DNA from: Candidatus Ichthyocystis hellenicum
GTDB taxonomy: Bacteria; Pseudomonadota; Gammaproteobacteria; Burkholderiales; 2013Ark19i
DNA: 64,000 nt
Direction of reading: 5' to 3'
Assembly (NCBI RefSeq): GCF_001460935.1
Contig: NZ_LN906597.1
Span: 1,317,825-1,381,824, forward strand
The notes under the pieces were generated by a model. That model had not been told where the DNA came from. It did no database searches and saw nothing but the letters and a program-made list of their open reading frames with translations. Shown one piece after another: positions 20,701 through 28,897 of the stretch (its first letter is position 1; each line of letters starts with the position of its first letter). Made by a program: the position numbers and the translations under genes.

Positions 20701-21213
20701 TATGTATACTATTCTTGAGTTAGATTTTGTATGCCACAAATTATTGATACGATAAGATGTTAGTCTTATATTTTTTTTAACCTCATTTTTGTTGATTGAT
20801 ATTTTTTTAAGGTCTATTCTTTTTGGATTTGGTTTTATTAATATAGATTCCTCTTCAATGTATTGACGTTTTAAAGCACTAGATGTAGATGGTTGATTAG
20901 TATCGAAACTGTAAATTTTAGATGATAAATTAAGCTCACCTAATTGAGTCAATTTAAATATATCAGGAGGCAATAAATCTTCTTCATGATTATTATCTTG
21001 GTATGATGTGTCATGAGTACAAAAACTTAAAGGGTAGGCGTGATCATCTTTTGGTACAACACCTACACTATGACTAAATTCATAATTGTTACTTTTGTGC
21101 AGATCTTCGTAACATACATGTTCAGTAGTGTTATCATAAGTATCATTTTTAATATTTTTATTGTCATCGATGTTACTATTCGTAAAATCATTGCTCAAAT
21201 TATATAGATGCAT
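17755..21213 (-). CDS. Giant tandem-family protein T6 (1152 aa)
   Basis: A member with three intact modules but a shorter N-terminal region. About 88 residues between KRIDLKK and KISINKN are missing compared with T3, and the short shared sequence at the edges suggests a deletion between brief direct repeats. A longer frame is open from a TTG at 21252, but the ATG at 21213 is chosen because it aligns with the starts of the other copies and follows the promoter at the standard distance. Part of module 2 (18973-19088) is identical over 116 bp to T8 although the flanks differ. Confidence 0.9.
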   Translation of the reverse strand: MHLYNLSNDFTNSNIDDNKNIKNDTYDNTTEHVCYEDLHKSNNYEFSHSVGVVPKDDHAYPLSFCTHDTSYQDNNHEEDLLPPDIFKLTQLGELNLSSKIYSFDTNQPSTSSALKRQYIEEESILIKPNPKRIDLKKISINKNEVKKNIRLTSYRINNLWHTKSNSRIVYIDAIKKIGIDNDGLFKRSVLKKMGKIIEERNLLKSHIDLSQTYSNIRKYVLYKISSLFEDDTIDTGILITPGMSISDLRSSFISNSIFLKKLREHCGKIKKDIRVTPNNNLSRIFQSNIILNNSGYLNSTEPKIRFQPKKDRFIPDLKELIIDTVSNLPNSIIYEIEKIDPKNIVNSLFSGVHGVLVSKSLIKNIKLLFTSNRHEFEFANKRSYDNLNSFNKLLGKIANIVRKFCIFHDGFFLPDESTVEQLSKYLLSDMYGVSSKFHKKLNLLNQNIQKPQGSIDNVNLKSNYTKDMTTPITRDTDQSKQETMTKEFGLKKPYRKTNLLSAGNTSNIYECAIKKISIDNNFRFKDNVLEELGAYITTRGLTKSSINLSTTYSNVRKYVLDKISPYISDAITTTDVLITPGISLSDLAYNFASNSIFFEKLSKSCEEAVKNIKLVPSNYFSGIIQSHIYFNSPERLISTRKKNKLCSAIKLLITETISNLPNNIIHEIKKFNHNEITDGLFVNIHNVHLQKSLIRKLELIFNSNKLSDNKFISNLNLLNNLLTKIFIEVESHPVLHEGKIFFPGEHTAKLLSKYLLSDMYSIPTKIHKKLTLNKHIKDNMSESNYEKSSETNVCYNMKISSLNNPLLIPQQKKLKWDHDPISPISIYKLALSRIDIDKSDFECSFIDKSKHYRSIAKYLSRKEKIDIDLSITYTNVKNYILKKFSPFLKEIEEETRTKIKLTNGMTIDELVLSYASNQEFLDKLREFCNKVIIGIKDGSNNALIDLIQLRIPLGIEISKKIMMNKERKNSFLNEMEKLLITNISNVPKTIAESIKLVPHADIINGYFSNFYDMYVDNKSLLKAKIIFDTITLKVINDPLLSESLDKIDKTMKRNRIMIKKRRIRIINSNLICGELPMHRYLNKLVEKEFPILKDKLSDHIFIIRNNKIETADQKIRDEIFDKLESDLIETAVISYNRLFVKKYKSKVRTKKS

Positions 21214-21254
21214 ATAATAAAACCTAAACGAGGATCTACTTTGATTTAGCAATC

Positions 21255-21290
21255 ATTGTACACTCCTCCTAGTCTTAGTGAAAATAAATT
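21255..21290 (-). promoter_or_regulatory. Family promoter upstream of T6
   Basis: GAGTGTACAAT on the minus strand (TACAAT at 21255-21260) with CACTAAGA upstream. It overlaps the spurious in-frame TTG extension of T6, which supports the shorter start at 21213. Confidence 0.5.
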
Positions 21291-21298
21291 ATATGGTG

Positions 21299-21345
21299 GC
21301 ATACCTGATAATGATACTTGATATAGAAATGTATCCATTACTAAT
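21299..21345. repeat. Intergenic repeat IR-A, copy 3
   Basis: Same element as 12696-12743, with a C-to-A change (ATATAGAAAT for ATATAGCAAT). It lies upstream of the T6 promoter. Confidence 0.8.
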
Positions 21346-21391
21346 GATTATGTGATCTGAGATTTTATTTAAAAATATAAAGTTATGATAA

Positions 21392-22190
21392 TCATAATTT
21401 TATATTTGCCGATTTTGATTTGTATTTTTTAATGAACAACTTATTGTATGATATTATGGCAGTTTCAATTAGGTCTGATCCGAGTTTGTAAAATATCTCA
21501 TTCCTTGTTTTTCGATCTGCGGGTTCAATTTTATTGTTTCGTATAATTAAAATAGTGCCACTTAGTTTATCTTTAAGGGTAGGAAGTTCTTTTTCTTCCA
21601 ATTTTGTTATATAGCTGTATGTAGACAATTTTCCACAAATTGAATTTCTATTTATTATGATCCTTCTTATTCTATTTTGTTTTCTAATTTTATCTGCTGA
21701 TTTATTCAACACGTGGTCGTTAATCACTTTTAGGATTATAGTATCAAATATTAGTTTAGTTTTTAGTAGCGATGCATTGTCAATATACATATCATGAAAA
21801 TTAGAGAAACATCCATTGATAATACTAGTATGAGGTGATAATTTGATCGATTCTGCAATTGCTTCTGGCATATTTGAAATGTTTGTAATTAATAGATTTT
21901 CTACTTCATTAAGGCTTGGTTCTATTAATATGGATTCATCTTCAATGTATTGGCGTTTTAAATCATTAGATGTAGATGGTTGATCAGTACAAAACTGTAT
22001 ATATTATATAATAAATTAAATTTACCTAGTTGAGTCAATTTAAATATGTCAGAAGGCAATAATTATTACTTTTGTGCAGGTCTTCATAACATACATGTTC
22101 AGTAGTGTTATTATAAGTACCATTTTTAATATTTTTATTGTTATCGATGTCATTACTTGTAAAATCATTTCTTAAATTATATAGATAAAT
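21392..22190 (-). pseudogene. Decayed giant-family copy psi2: ends kept, middle lost, start codon lost
   Basis: Two pieces remain: a C-terminal segment open for 159 codons (21392-21871) and an N-terminal piece (about 22035-22190) that retains the MYLYNL-like start region. They are joined near 21912, where all three modules have been removed. The position that is ATG in T5 and T6 reads ATT here (22188-22190), and the -10 element is CACAAT (22232-22237) instead of TACAAT. Promoter, start codon and body are all damaged. The C-terminal frame may still be open by chance of recent decay. Confidence 0.85.
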
Positions 22191-22273
22191 ATGATAAAAC
22201 CTAAACGAGGATTTACTTTGATTTAGCAATCATTGTGCACTCTTCCTAGTCTTAGTGAAAATAAATTATAGGG

Positions 22274-22320
22274 GGCATACCTGATAATGATACTTGATAT
22301 ATCAATTATCCATTACTAAT
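22274..22320. repeat. Intergenic repeat IR-A, copy 4
   Basis: Fourth copy of the element at 12696-12743, upstream of the psi2 leader. It is preserved although the gene it precedes is dead. Confidence 0.8.
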
Positions 22321-22366
22321 GGTTATGTGATCTGATGTTTTATTTAAAAATATAAAGTTATGATAA

Positions 22367-25300
22367 TCATAATTTTTTATTTGCCACTTTTGATTTGTAT
22401 TTTTTAATGAACAACTTATTGTATGATATTATGGTGGTTTCAATTAGGTCTGATCCGAGTTTATCAAGTATCTCATTCCTTGTTTTTTGATCTGCGGTTT
22501 CAATTTTGTTGTTTCGTATAATTAAAATAGTGCCACTTAGTTTATCTTTAATGGTAGGAAATTCTTTTTCTACCAATTTGGTTATATAGCTGTATGTAGA
22601 CAATTTTCCACAAATTGAATTTCTATTTATCATGATCCTTCTTATTCTATTTTGTTTTCTAATTTTATCAATCATATCTAAGGAAATTTTATCTACTGAT
22701 TTACTCAACACGGGGTCGTTAATCACTTTTTGGGGTATAGTATCAAATATTAGTTTAGTTTTTAGTAGCGATGAATTGTCAATATACATATCATGAAAAT
22801 TAGAGAAACATCCATTGATAATACTAGTATGAGGTGCTAATTTGATCGATTCTGCAATTGCTTTTGGCATATTTGAAATGTTTGTAATTAATAGGTTTTC
22901 TATTTCATTAAGAAATGAATTTTTTCTCTCTTTGTTCATACGTATTTTTTTTGATGTTTCTATTCCTAAAGGTACACGTAACTGTATCAGATCTTCTAAT
23001 GTAGTACTGCTATGATTATTGATACTATTTATCACCTTAGTACAAAATTCACGCAATTTATCTAAAAACTCTTCATTTGATGCGTAAGCTAACCTTAATT
23101 CATCTATAGTCATGCCATTAGTTGGTTTTATTTTTTCTCTTGTTTCTTCTTCAATCTCTTTCAGAAAAGGGGAAAATTTTTCCAAAATATAGTTTTTAAC
23201 ATTGTTATACGTTATAGAAAGATCAATATTAATTTTTTCTCTTTTGCTAAGGTATTTTATTACTAACGGATAGTTCTTAGATTTATCTATGAAGGAACAT
23301 TCAAAATTATTTTTATCAATGTCAATTCTTGATAAAGCTAATTTGTATACATATAAAGGTGATATAGAATCGGGGTTCCAGTTCAATTTTTTTGGTGGAA
23401 TAACTATTGATTTTTTTAATAATGATGACCCCATATTATCACGAATATTGATAGATATGCCATAAAGGTCTGATAAAAGGTATTTAGACAATAGTTTTGC
23501 TGTAGATTCTCCTGGGAAAAAGGTTTTTCCTGCATGTAATAAGGGGTGTGTTTTTACCTCTCCCAACAGTTTTTTAAGTAATTTATTGACTAAATTTAAA
23601 TTAGGCTTAAATTTATTACCTGCTCGTTTGTTAGAATTAAAAATTAGTTCTAGTTTTCTTATTAATGATTTTTGTAAATATACGTTATGTATGTTTACAA
23701 ATAATCCATCAGCGATCTCATTTGGATTAAATTTTTTGAGCTCATGGATAATATTATTCGGCAAATTAGATATTGTTTCTGTAATTAGCAGTTTTATCGC
23801 TGAGCATAATTTATTTTTCTTGTGAGTAATTAGTAAACGTTCATGTGAGTCCAAATAAATGTGACTTTGAATTATTCTTAAGAAATAATTATCAGGAACT
23901 AAATTTATATTTTTTACAGCTTCTTCACAATTTTTACTTAATTTTTCAAAGAAAAGATTATTTAATACGCAATTATATGCTAAGTCTGATAAAGACATCC
24001 CGGGAGTTATCAATATATCTGTAGTGGTTATGGCATCACTAATGTATGGGGAAATTTTATTTAAAATATATTTGCGCACATTTGAATAAGTTGTGGAGAT
24101 ATTAATGGATGACTTTGTGAATCCCCTGCTTGTAATATAAGCGCTTAATTCCTCTAATACGATATTCTTAAATAGGTAATTATTATCTATACTAATTTTT
24201 TTAATGGCATCTTCATATATATTTGATGTATTCTCTGCAGAAATTAAGTTAGTTTTACGATACGGTTTTAGACCTAATTCTTTTATCATTGTTTTTTGTT
24301 CTGATGGATCAATATTTATTGTAACGGATGTTGTCATATTTTTTGTATAATTACTCTTCAAGTTAACATTGTCAATTGAGTCTAGAGGTTTTGGTATGTT
24401 TTGGGCTGGTAATTTAAGTTTTTTATGAAACTTGGAAGATATGCCATACATGTCTGACAATAGGTACTTAGATAGTTTTTCTACCGTAGATTCATCTGGC
24501 AAAAAAACTCCATCATGAAATATACAAAATTTTCTTACTATATTTGCTATTTTTTCTAGTAACTTATTGAATGAATTTAAATTATCATCAAATCTTTTAT
24601 TTGCAAATACAAATTCATGTCTGTTGGATGTAAATAATAAGTTCATATTTTTTATTAACGATTTCGATGCTAATACACCATGCACATCCGAAAATAAAGA
24701 ATTAATAATGCTTTTGGGATCGATCTTTTCAATTTCGGAAATGATGTTGTTGGGTAAATTAGATGTTGTATCTATGATTAACTCTTTTAGATCTGGGATA
24801 AATCTATCTTTTTTAGAATAAAATTTAACTTTGATATTAGTCGGATTTGTGGTGCTATTTAGATTGAAAATGGCACCACTTTGAAATATACGTGACAAAT
24901 TATTATTAGGGGTTAGTCGTATATCCTTTTTAATTTTTTCACAATACTTCCGTAATTTTTTAAAAAACATATCATTTGATATGCAACTTGATCTTAGATC
25001 TGAAATAGACATTCCAGGAGTTATCAATATACCAGAATCAACTGTACCATCTTCAAGTAATGAAGATATCTTATCTAAGACATATTTGCGTATGTTTGAA
25101 TAAGTTGGAGAAAGGTTAATAGATGATTTTAATAAATTTCTTCTTTCAACAGTTTTACCTATTTTTTCTAATACGCGTCTCTTAAATAATTCATTGTTAT
25201 CTATGACTATTTTTTTAATGGCATCTATGTATACTATTCTTGAGTTGGTTTTTGTATACCACAAATTGATGTGATGATGCTGATAAGGCTTTAGGATTAT

Positions 25301-26014
25301 ATTTTTTTTGATTGATATTTTTTTAGGTTCTACTATTCCTAGTTCTGGTGTTATTGATAGCGTTTTATTGTCAGTGAGTGTACTTTTTTCGGCTACATAT
25401 TCTGTAGATAAAGATGATGTGTTGCAAGTTCTTTCTACACACATGATTTCTCTGGTATTGCAACTATTTGATTCTGTAGGTATTTCTTTTTTAATTATAG
25501 GCTGCTTGGGTATTTTAGATTTATCTAAATGTTTTTTTGTTTGTTCAATATGTTTCAAATTTGAAGCTGTTGTTATTTTTTCTGTAAAAGCTAGTGATGC
25601 TATGTAATTTTTTTCACTGCCCATGATTTGTTTAAGGCATATTACTTTGGATATTGGTTCTATTAATATGGATTCATCTCCAATGTATTGACGTTTTAAA
25701 GCACTAGATGTGGATGGTTGATCAGTATTAGATTCATTTAATTGAGGCAATTTAAATATATCAGGAGGAGATAAATCTTCTTCATTAGTATTATCTTGGT
25801 ATGGTGTGTCATGAGTACAAAAATTTAAAATGTGTGTGTGGGGATCATCTTTTGCTATAACACCTACACAATGGTTAAATCCATACTCTCTACTTGTGCG
25901 CAGGTCTTCAACATACACATGATCAGTCGTGTTATCATGTGTATCGTTTCTAACATTTTTGTTATCACCAATGTTACTTTCTGTAAGATTATTGCTTGAA
26001 TGATATGGATACAT
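22367..26014 (-). CDS. Giant tandem-family protein T7 (1215 aa)
   Basis: A full-length member starting MYPYHSSNN. Modules 1 and 2 are complete. The linker between modules 2 and 3 lacks about 25 residues (the HKKLTLHKHTKD region) compared with T3, so module 2 runs almost straight into module 3. The module 2 loop after SNLNLVN carries KKLLGEVKTHPLLHAG where others have TKIFIEVESHPVLHEG, a local block of changes in otherwise conserved sequence. The N-terminal tail shares CLKQIM.SEKNYIASLAFTEK with T2 and T8 rather than with T3-T6, which suggests mosaic ancestry. Confidence 0.92.
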   Translation of the reverse strand: MYPYHSSNNLTESNIGDNKNVRNDTHDNTTDHVYVEDLRTSREYGFNHCVGVIAKDDPHTHILNFCTHDTPYQDNTNEEDLSPPDIFKLPQLNESNTDQPSTSSALKRQYIGDESILIEPISKVICLKQIMGSEKNYIASLAFTEKITTASNLKHIEQTKKHLDKSKIPKQPIIKKEIPTESNSCNTREIMCVERTCNTSSLSTEYVAEKSTLTDNKTLSITPELGIVEPKKISIKKNIILKPYQHHHINLWYTKTNSRIVYIDAIKKIVIDNNELFKRRVLEKIGKTVERRNLLKSSINLSPTYSNIRKYVLDKISSLLEDGTVDSGILITPGMSISDLRSSCISNDMFFKKLRKYCEKIKKDIRLTPNNNLSRIFQSGAIFNLNSTTNPTNIKVKFYSKKDRFIPDLKELIIDTTSNLPNNIISEIEKIDPKSIINSLFSDVHGVLASKSLIKNMNLLFTSNRHEFVFANKRFDDNLNSFNKLLEKIANIVRKFCIFHDGVFLPDESTVEKLSKYLLSDMYGISSKFHKKLKLPAQNIPKPLDSIDNVNLKSNYTKNMTTSVTINIDPSEQKTMIKELGLKPYRKTNLISAENTSNIYEDAIKKISIDNNYLFKNIVLEELSAYITSRGFTKSSINISTTYSNVRKYILNKISPYISDAITTTDILITPGMSLSDLAYNCVLNNLFFEKLSKNCEEAVKNINLVPDNYFLRIIQSHIYLDSHERLLITHKKNKLCSAIKLLITETISNLPNNIIHELKKFNPNEIADGLFVNIHNVYLQKSLIRKLELIFNSNKRAGNKFKPNLNLVNKLLKKLLGEVKTHPLLHAGKTFFPGESTAKLLSKYLLSDLYGISINIRDNMGSSLLKKSIVIPPKKLNWNPDSISPLYVYKLALSRIDIDKNNFECSFIDKSKNYPLVIKYLSKREKINIDLSITYNNVKNYILEKFSPFLKEIEEETREKIKPTNGMTIDELRLAYASNEEFLDKLREFCTKVINSINNHSSTTLEDLIQLRVPLGIETSKKIRMNKERKNSFLNEIENLLITNISNMPKAIAESIKLAPHTSIINGCFSNFHDMYIDNSSLLKTKLIFDTIPQKVINDPVLSKSVDKISLDMIDKIRKQNRIRRIMINRNSICGKLSTYSYITKLVEKEFPTIKDKLSGTILIIRNNKIETADQKTRNEILDKLGSDLIETTIISYNKLFIKKYKSKVANKKL

Positions 26015-26054
26015 TAATAAAACCTAAATGACGATTTACTTTAAGTTAGCATCT

Positions 26055-26090
26055 ATTTTACCTTGGTCATGATTTTAAGTGGAAATAAAT
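26055..26090 (-). promoter_or_regulatory. Family promoter upstream of T7
   Basis: On the minus strand the -10-like element reads TAAAAT (26055-26060) at the position where other copies have TACAAT, with CACTTAAAA upstream. Confidence 0.4.
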
Positions 26091-26149
26091 TCTGCGTAGT
26101 TGATTCCTTATGATAAAACTTGACAATAACATATAGTTATTGCAATTAA

Positions 26150-26620
26150 TTCTAATTTAATCAATCCTATCTAAGTAAATTTTATCTATTTATTTACTCA
26201 ACAAGTGGTCGTTAATCACTTTTAGTGGGATAGTATCTAATATTAGTTTAGCACTTTAGTAGTGCTGTATTGTTCTTAAATAATTAGTTGTTATCTATGA
26301 CTATTATTAGGTTTTATGTTATTGATAGTGGTTCATTGTCTGTGAATGCCATTTTTGCAGTAATATGAATGGATTAGCGTTTTAACACACTAGATGCACA
26401 AGGTATTTTAGATGATAGATTATGCTCATATAATTGAGGCAATCTAAATATATCATGAGTACAAAAAATTAAAAATAGGGTAGATAGCTCATCTTTTGGT
26501 ATAACTCCTACACAATGGTTGAGGCTATAATTGTTACTTGTGTTCTAGTTTTAATTATATGCATAATCAGTAGTGTTATCATGAGTATCATCATGTTACT
26601 CCTCGTATGATATAGGCACT
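26150..26620 (-). pseudogene. Highly collapsed giant-family relic psi3
   Basis: Within about 470 bp, short pieces of a whole family gene follow one another in the right order on the minus strand. They match the C-terminal ISLD..DKIRK region (26150-26270), a short piece of the module start (about 26275-26305), the N-terminal linker (about 26310-26370) and the PPDIFKLT neighbourhood with the downstream His/Asp tail (about 26375-26560). No frame is open. This is the most eroded recognisable relic inside the array. Confidence 0.65.
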
Positions 26621-26648
26621 TTTGCTTAAACACATAAAGTTATGATAA

Positions 26649-27499
26649 TCATAATTTTTTAGTACAAACTTTTGATTTGTATTTCTTAACGAATAATTTG
26701 TTGTATGATATTACAGCTGTTTCAATTAGGTCTGATTCAAGTTTATAAAATATCTCATCCCTTGTTTTTTGATCTGCGATTTCAATTTTATTGTTTCGCA
26801 TAGTTAAAATGGGACCACTTATATTATCTTTAAGGGTAGGAAATTCTTTTTCTACCAATTTCTTTATATAGTTGTATATAGGTAACTTGCCACAAATTAA
26901 ATTGCTATTTATAATCCTCCTCCTTCTCTTTCTTATTCTTATCATATTTTGTTTTCTAATTCTATCAATCATATCTAAGGAGATTTTATCTACTGATTCA
27001 CTTAACAAGGGGTCGTTAATCACTTTTAGGGATACGGTATCAAATATTAGTTTAGCCTTTAGTAGCGATTTATTGTCGACATAGATATCATAAAAATTAG
27101 AGAAACATCCATTTATAATATCGGCATGAGGTACTAATTTGATCGATTCTGCAATTGTTGTTTTGGGTATATTTGAAATGTTTGTAATTAACAGTTTTTT
27201 CATTTCATTAAGAAACAAGTTTTTTCTTTCTCTAGTCATTCGTATTAGTTTTGATATTTCTGCTCCTAAAGGTACACAGTACTGTATTAGATCTACTAAT
27301 GTACTATTGCTGCAATTTTCAATGCTAATGATAACTTTATTACAAAATTTACGCAATTTATCTAAAAACTCTTCATTTGATGCGTAGGATAACCTTAATT
27401 CATCTATGGTCATGCCATTAGTTAGTTTTATTTTTGATCTTGTTTCTTCTTCAATCTCTTTCAGAAAAGGGGAAAATGTTTCCAAAATATAATTTTTAT
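26649..27499 (-). pseudogene. C-terminal fragment of a giant-family gene, psi4
   Basis: The last 278 codons of a family member (module 3 from ETFSPFLKEIEEE to the tail KKYKSKV) are open and closely match T3 and T5. Homology stops abruptly at about 27499. Beyond it the same frame meets stop codons, and the only start is an internal TTG at 27485. It lies head to head with the membrane-protein gene at 27715. The crisp breakpoint and good sequence quality indicate a recent truncation rather than slow decay. A short product could still be made, but there is no family promoter. Confidence 0.75.
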
Positions 27500-27714
27500 A
27501 TTATCACACAATTTTATCGATACCATTATTGGTACTTTTTGTGTTCTACTTATTTTATTTTTCATATGTAGAAATAGATCAATTATCAGATTCATAAAAT
27601 TGTTGTGTGCTAGAATTGCGCGGTTGTTACGATTATTAGATGCTGATCGAGGTGTTGATTTATAAAACAATTCATGTTTTATATCTACGGCTAATTGTCT
27701 GAAAGGGAGCGTTA

Positions 27715-28794
27715 ATGCGTGGCGTTGTGTCTCATTGTCATTCGAGTTTACATCTAGAAGATGAGTTAGAGATTGTAGATGAATCTGATCTTTCTGATTC
27801 AATGAATGTTGTTCCAAGTTCTAATAGAGAAAGGTCATCTGTATTACCATCTCCAGTAAGTTTTTTTAATTTCAGTCTTTATTATAGGAAATTTGTTTCA
27901 ACTTTGATGTTTTTTTATTTCTATCTAATCTCACTTACTAATGGAAGCATTGATAGCTACATAGAGGATAATAAAGTTAGTATGTGTGCTCTTGATGCTG
28001 CTGACAGAGTGCTTTCCGAGGATTACAGGGGTATAGGGTATGGGTATAATAGATATCATTCTTTAGGGATATTATCATCTATTGTTATTAGAGATAGTAT
28101 GGAGGTAGATGCTAATAGATTAAAGACGTTTTTGGATTATTGGATGGGTGAATTAAATCGCACATCCATAAGTGACTTTTATAAAGTTAAATCAATGCTG
28201 GAAAACGGTACTACTAATATTGATCTTTGTCCATACCTTAGTGAATATTTAGAGCATTTGAATGATTCCATTTATAAAAAAGAAACAAAAGATGGTAGTC
28301 CTGTTGTGGATGGTTTTGAAATTCCCGTGCATGGTTCCGTGCATGGATATGACGATTATTCGTTAATAGTAACATCTGTAGTTGGTATATTTATTGTGGT
28401 TATCGTAGCTTTTTTTTGTCTGAGTATGAATGAGAGAATTGTAGGTTTAAGATCGTTATTTTTTTCTAAAGTTGAAAGATTATTTACAGGAGGCCATTTG
28501 TCCCGGAGTCATTATAATCGTGATTGCGTAAAGTTTATAGAGATTATAGATAATGGAGAATTTGAAGGTGAACTAGAAGAAAGTAATCTTTCTGTGTTAG
28601 TTGATGAAAATATTGAATCCACTGAGAGAAATGGTGGATTTGTGAGGGCGATATATAATGAAGGATTTAAAGATGATGAATTAGATGAAGGTGGTGTTGC
28701 TGTACTCGTTGATGAAGATGCGAAAGAAGTGATTAGACCCACTGAGGGCAATGTGGGGATAATTGTAAAAGCCCAAGTGCATGCTGCTTATTAA
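27715..28794 (+). CDS. Two-TM membrane protein, paralogue of 34581-35981 (359 aa)
   Basis: Unrecognised. ATG at 27715 follows an AGGGAG ribosome-binding site. An acidic N-terminus (LEDELEIVDESDLSD, 14-28) precedes a hydrophobic segment at about 60-76. A domain of about 130 residues follows with two Cys (91 and 172) and the motif MLENG at 161-165. A second membrane segment lies at 216-237, then a short basic stretch after NERIVGL and a long acidic tail ending VKAQVHAAY. The gene at 34581 shares this layout and the motifs SYI, MCAL/ICAL, MLENG, NE(R/K)IV and QAQVH. The soluble middle domain probably lies on the far side of the membrane and the tail on the near side. It is the only plus-strand gene within the giant array. 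Confidence 0.8.
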   Translation: MRGVVSHCHSSLHLEDELEIVDESDLSDSMNVVPSSNRERSSVLPSPVSFFNFSLYYRKFVSTLMFFYFYLISLTNGSIDSYIEDNKVSMCALDAADRVLSEDYRGIGYGYNRYHSLGILSSIVIRDSMEVDANRLKTFLDYWMGELNRTSISDFYKVKSMLENGTTNIDLCPYLSEYLEHLNDSIYKKETKDGSPVVDGFEIPVHGSVHGYDDYSLIVTSVVGIFIVVIVAFFCLSMNERIVGLRSLFFSKVERLFTGGHLSRSHYNRDCVKFIEIIDNGEFEGELEESNLSVLVDENIESTERNGGFVRAIYNEGFKDDELDEGGVAVLVDEDAKEVIRPTEGNVGIIVKAQVHAAY

Positions 28795-28897
28795 TAAAAA
28801 ATTTATAATACGCTGGTGCAGAAACACATACTATGGATGGTGATAAAATTTGACACAGCAATATGTTAATTGCACGTGATTAATCATTATTTTTAAT

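Noticed and set aside
21214-21252. N-terminal extension of T6 from a TTG
   Set aside because: It would overlap the promoter-proximal leader shared with the other copies, and the ATG at 21213 aligns with their starts.
12696-22320. CRISPR-like array from the repeated intergenic element
   Set aside because: Copies are 1-5 kb apart with whole genes between them; there are no regular spacers and no cas genes.
27461-27817. 118-codon minus-strand frame over the start of the membrane-protein gene
   Set aside because: It overlaps the well-supported gene at 27715 on the other strand, has no ribosome-binding site and shows no family similarity apart from the edge of psi4.
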